Of a DNA stretch of 6,471 nt, positions 5,339 through 6,471 are shown piece by piece. Below the pieces are notes generated by a model. It did not search any database. It saw only the letters and a program-made list of their open reading frames with translations, and had not been told where the DNA came from. The stretch's first letter is position 1; each line of letters begins with the position of its first letter. Source of the DNA: Anaerolineales bacterium (lineage in GTDB: Bacteria > Chloroflexota > Anaerolineae > Anaerolineales > E44-bin32). The stretch covers positions 1 to 6,471 of the forward strand of contig JAGLGG010000300.1 in assembly GCA_023144145.1 (NCBI GenBank), read 5' to 3'. Both the position numbers and the translations under genes were made by a program.

Positions 5339-5659
5339 TTACATGGCAGGGAAGATTTCGTAAACTGAAATATTCCCTCCGCCCGCTAACATTGGACAGC
5401 CTTTTGCCTTCGTTACCGCACTGTCAAGTGAATCAGCTTTGATAATTGAATATCCAGTCGCCATAGTGCCATCAGGACCATCGCTAACCAATCCATCACT
5501 CATAATGGTCTTGGCCTTTGGTCCTGTTGGATTACCACCATCAACAAGGTCGTCCCCGAGGGTCTCGAACCAATCACCCCATGCTTTCATAACTACAGCT
5601 TGTTCTTCTTCCGTTTCGGGCATGCCACCACCAGTGTAAACCAATAAAAAGTTATTCAT
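5339..5659 (-). CDS. YCII-related domain protein
   Basis: This small cytosolic protein of 106 residues has a dimeric alpha+beta barrel (ferredoxin-like) fold. The sequence starts with the strand NNFLLVYTGG. The helix with EEEQAVVMKAWGDWFETLGDDLVDGGNP (17-44) and GYSIIKADSLDSAVTKAKGCPML (69-91), with the typical A-x-x-x-A-K-x-C-P segment, follow. It ends in GGGNISVYEIFPAM, matching the YCII/PhnB-like 'YciI' group of about 95-120 residues. Some relatives act as dehydrochlorinase- or muconolactone isomerase-like enzymes, but most have no known substrate, and none can be inferred here. Start: ATG with GGAGG four bases upstream, a strong SD. The 179-base upstream gap contains ATTGT-AAC-ACAAT (5709-5721), an inverted repeat that could be an operator. 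A clear terminator follows, so it is probably monocistronic. Confidence 0.9.
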   Translation of the reverse strand: MNNFLLVYTGGGMPETEEEQAVVMKAWGDWFETLGDDLVDGGNPTGPKAKTIMSDGLVSDGPDGTMATGYSIIKADSLDSAVTKAKGCPMLAGGGNISVYEIFPAM

Positions 5660-5708
5660 TATTCCTCCATTAGATATATTGGACTTATTTAGTCTGTTTT
5701 GGAGTAAA

Positions 5709-5721
5709 ATTGTAACACAAT
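5709..5721. repeat. Small inverted repeat upstream of the YCII gene
   Basis: ATTGT (5709-5713) and ACAAT (5717-5721) are perfect arms around AAC, 50 bases upstream of the YCII ATG and in the likely promoter zone. On the minus strand TTACAA overlaps it and could serve as a poor -35, but the -10 that would go with it is weak. No regulator is recognised. Confidence 0.25.
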
Positions 5722-5771
5722 GGAAAAAATGCCGAGTTTATTCCCGAGTGATCGTTAATATGATTCGAATG

Positions 5772-5826
5772 TTTTGGATCGTGTGAAACATCCACACGTA
5801 AGTTTCTGAACAATTTTTTGGATCGT
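5772..5826. repeat. Direct repeat TTTTGGATCGT downstream of the permease gene
   Basis: The 11-base sequence TTTTGGATCGT occurs at 5772-5782 and again at 5816-5826, with 33 bases between the copies. The second copy lies 13 bases beyond the permease stop. An inverted repeat sits between them. The copies are identical; their role is unknown. Confidence 0.45.
5780..5798. repeat. Hairpin CGTGTG-N7-CACACG after the permease gene
   Basis: CGTGTG (5780-5785) and CACACG (5793-5798) pair perfectly around AAACATC. It lies about 41 bases after the permease stop, where a terminator would be expected. No T run follows on either strand, so it is not a canonical intrinsic terminator; it may mark transcript 3' processing or a protein site. 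Confidence 0.35.
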
Positions 5827-5838
5827 TTAGAATCTGCT

Positions 5839-6471
5839 TCACACAATCAAAGCGAATAAATAGCCAAGCAAGATCGCTCCTATGAGCGAAATCGCGACAT
5901 AGAGGCTGAATACTCGTCGAGATACGATCCCCCACACCGCCGCCATGGCTGGGAGAGTTGTGGTTGGGCCTGCGATAAGAAAAGCCAAACCTGCTGCTGG
6001 GTCCATTCCCTGAGACAACAAACCTCCAATCATTGGCAATGAAGTAAGGTTACTTGTGTATGCCGGAACACCAAGAAATGCAGCGACTAGAATGGCCCAA
6101 GGATTATCACGTCCAAGCAATCCAGAAATCCATTCTGAGGGAATGTAAAGCTCAATCAACGCTTCTAATACAAATGCCAGGATCATAAACTTGACCACCA
6201 TCGTTGTCGCGTCCCATATTTCTTTGGTCAAACGATTGATAAAAGGAGCCGGTATCACCGAGCATGTGCCATCATCAGCATCAGTACTCCCACCTCCACA
6301 TTCGTGGCTGGTTACTCCCTGCGTATTGGGTAAATTCATCTCCACAGCAACTTGATGCCCTGTTTCTATCCCTGCGCTGCAACACACAGTGACAGGCGAT
6401 GGCGAAGTGGCAACAAGCCCAAATCCTGAATGATAAGAAGATCTAAGCCTGCTTTTGAGAGTTCGCCAACC
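5839..6471 (-). CDS. SO_0444/ArsP-like metal-efflux permease, C-terminal part (cut by right window edge)
   Basis: The frame is open from the window edge to the stop at 5839-5841, giving 210 residues. There is a GTG at 6385-6387, but coding sequence without a stop continues upstream of it, so the true start lies outside the window. The fragment holds the hydrophilic middle loop with C30, C31, H39, H56, C58 and C70 plus acidic D64, D66 and D67. The second half of the permease domain follows: a helix at about 88-109, the re-entrant-like motif FLGVPAYTSNLTSLPMIGGL (132-151, written with S-L-P-M-I as the conserved core), AAGLAFLIAGPTTTLPAMAAVWG (158-180), and a last helix at about 188-208. This matches predicted permeases of PF03773; members with a Cys/His-rich loop are annotated as Cu/Zn efflux transporters, and ArsP relatives export methylated arsenicals. 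The metal is not certain for this copy. No metal-responsive regulator is in view. Confidence 0.88.
   Translation of the reverse strand, partial: GWRTLKSRLRSSYHSGFGLVATSPSPVTVCCSAGIETGHQVAVEMNLPNTQGVTSHECGGGSTDADDGTCSVIPAPFINRLTKEIWDATTMVVKFMILAFVLEALIELYIPSEWISGLLGRDNPWAILVAAFLGVPAYTSNLTSLPMIGGLLSQGMDPAAGLAFLIAGPTTTLPAMAAVWGIVSRRVFSLYVAISLIGAILLGYLFALIV

Noticed and set aside
5839..6387. GTG at 6385-6387 as the true start of the permease
   Set aside because: The same frame stays open to the window edge, and the protein would lack the first half of the permease domain, so the gene is almost certainly truncated by the window.

Overview
The window is a bacterial chromosomal segment of moderate G+C content. 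All seven genes I can support read on the minus strand. Both edges cut a gene: the left edge truncates the 3' end of an ASCH-domain gene, and the right edge truncates the 5' end of a metal-efflux-type permease. I see no mobile element, tRNA, rRNA, CRISPR array or phage gene. Protein content and style (a bacterial kynureninase, a TIGR02569-type phosphotransferase-like protein, DUF998, DUF1858 plus DUF2249-like, YCII, and rhomboid with an MIPLKD start) would fit a Chloroflexota (Anaerolineae-like) or similar environmental bacterium. That assignment is an impression and not a demonstrated placement.

In transcription order, from high to low coordinates, the layout is as follows. (1) 5839-6471: C-terminal part of an SO_0444/ArsP-like permease with a Cys/His-rich loop. 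(2) 5339-5659: a YCII-family protein with a strong Shine-Dalgarno sequence (SD), closed by a clear intrinsic terminator at 5292-5317. (3) 4950-5290: about 340 bases of gene-free DNA with several small palindromes and a possible promoter. (4) 4419-4949: a DUF1858 plus DUF2249-like protein. (5) 3692-4312: a six-helix DUF998 membrane protein. (6) 2802-3620: a TIGR02569-type phosphotransferase/kinase-fold protein. (7) 2550-2801: an intergenic region with a good candidate promoter and a structured leader in front of kynU. (8) 1266-2549: kynureninase, starting at TTG. (9) 300-1025: a rhomboid intramembrane protease. (10) 1-200: the start of an ASCH-domain protein.

The genes do not form one recognisable pathway. 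They look like a run of independently acting accessory and housekeeping genes in the same orientation. The kinase-like gene follows DUF998 by 71 bases and could be cotranscribed with it. The YCII gene is insulated by its terminator, and kynU probably has its own promoter. Kynureninase stands alone, with no tryptophan dioxygenase, kynurenine formamidase or 3-hydroxyanthranilate dioxygenase gene in view.

I found no convincing undescribed multi-gene system. The observation I would follow first is the roughly 196-nt kynU leader, which has a long-range stem, two mutually exclusive 3' stems around a T tract, and a 15-codon mini-ORF whose stop codon overlaps the kynU ribosome-binding site.
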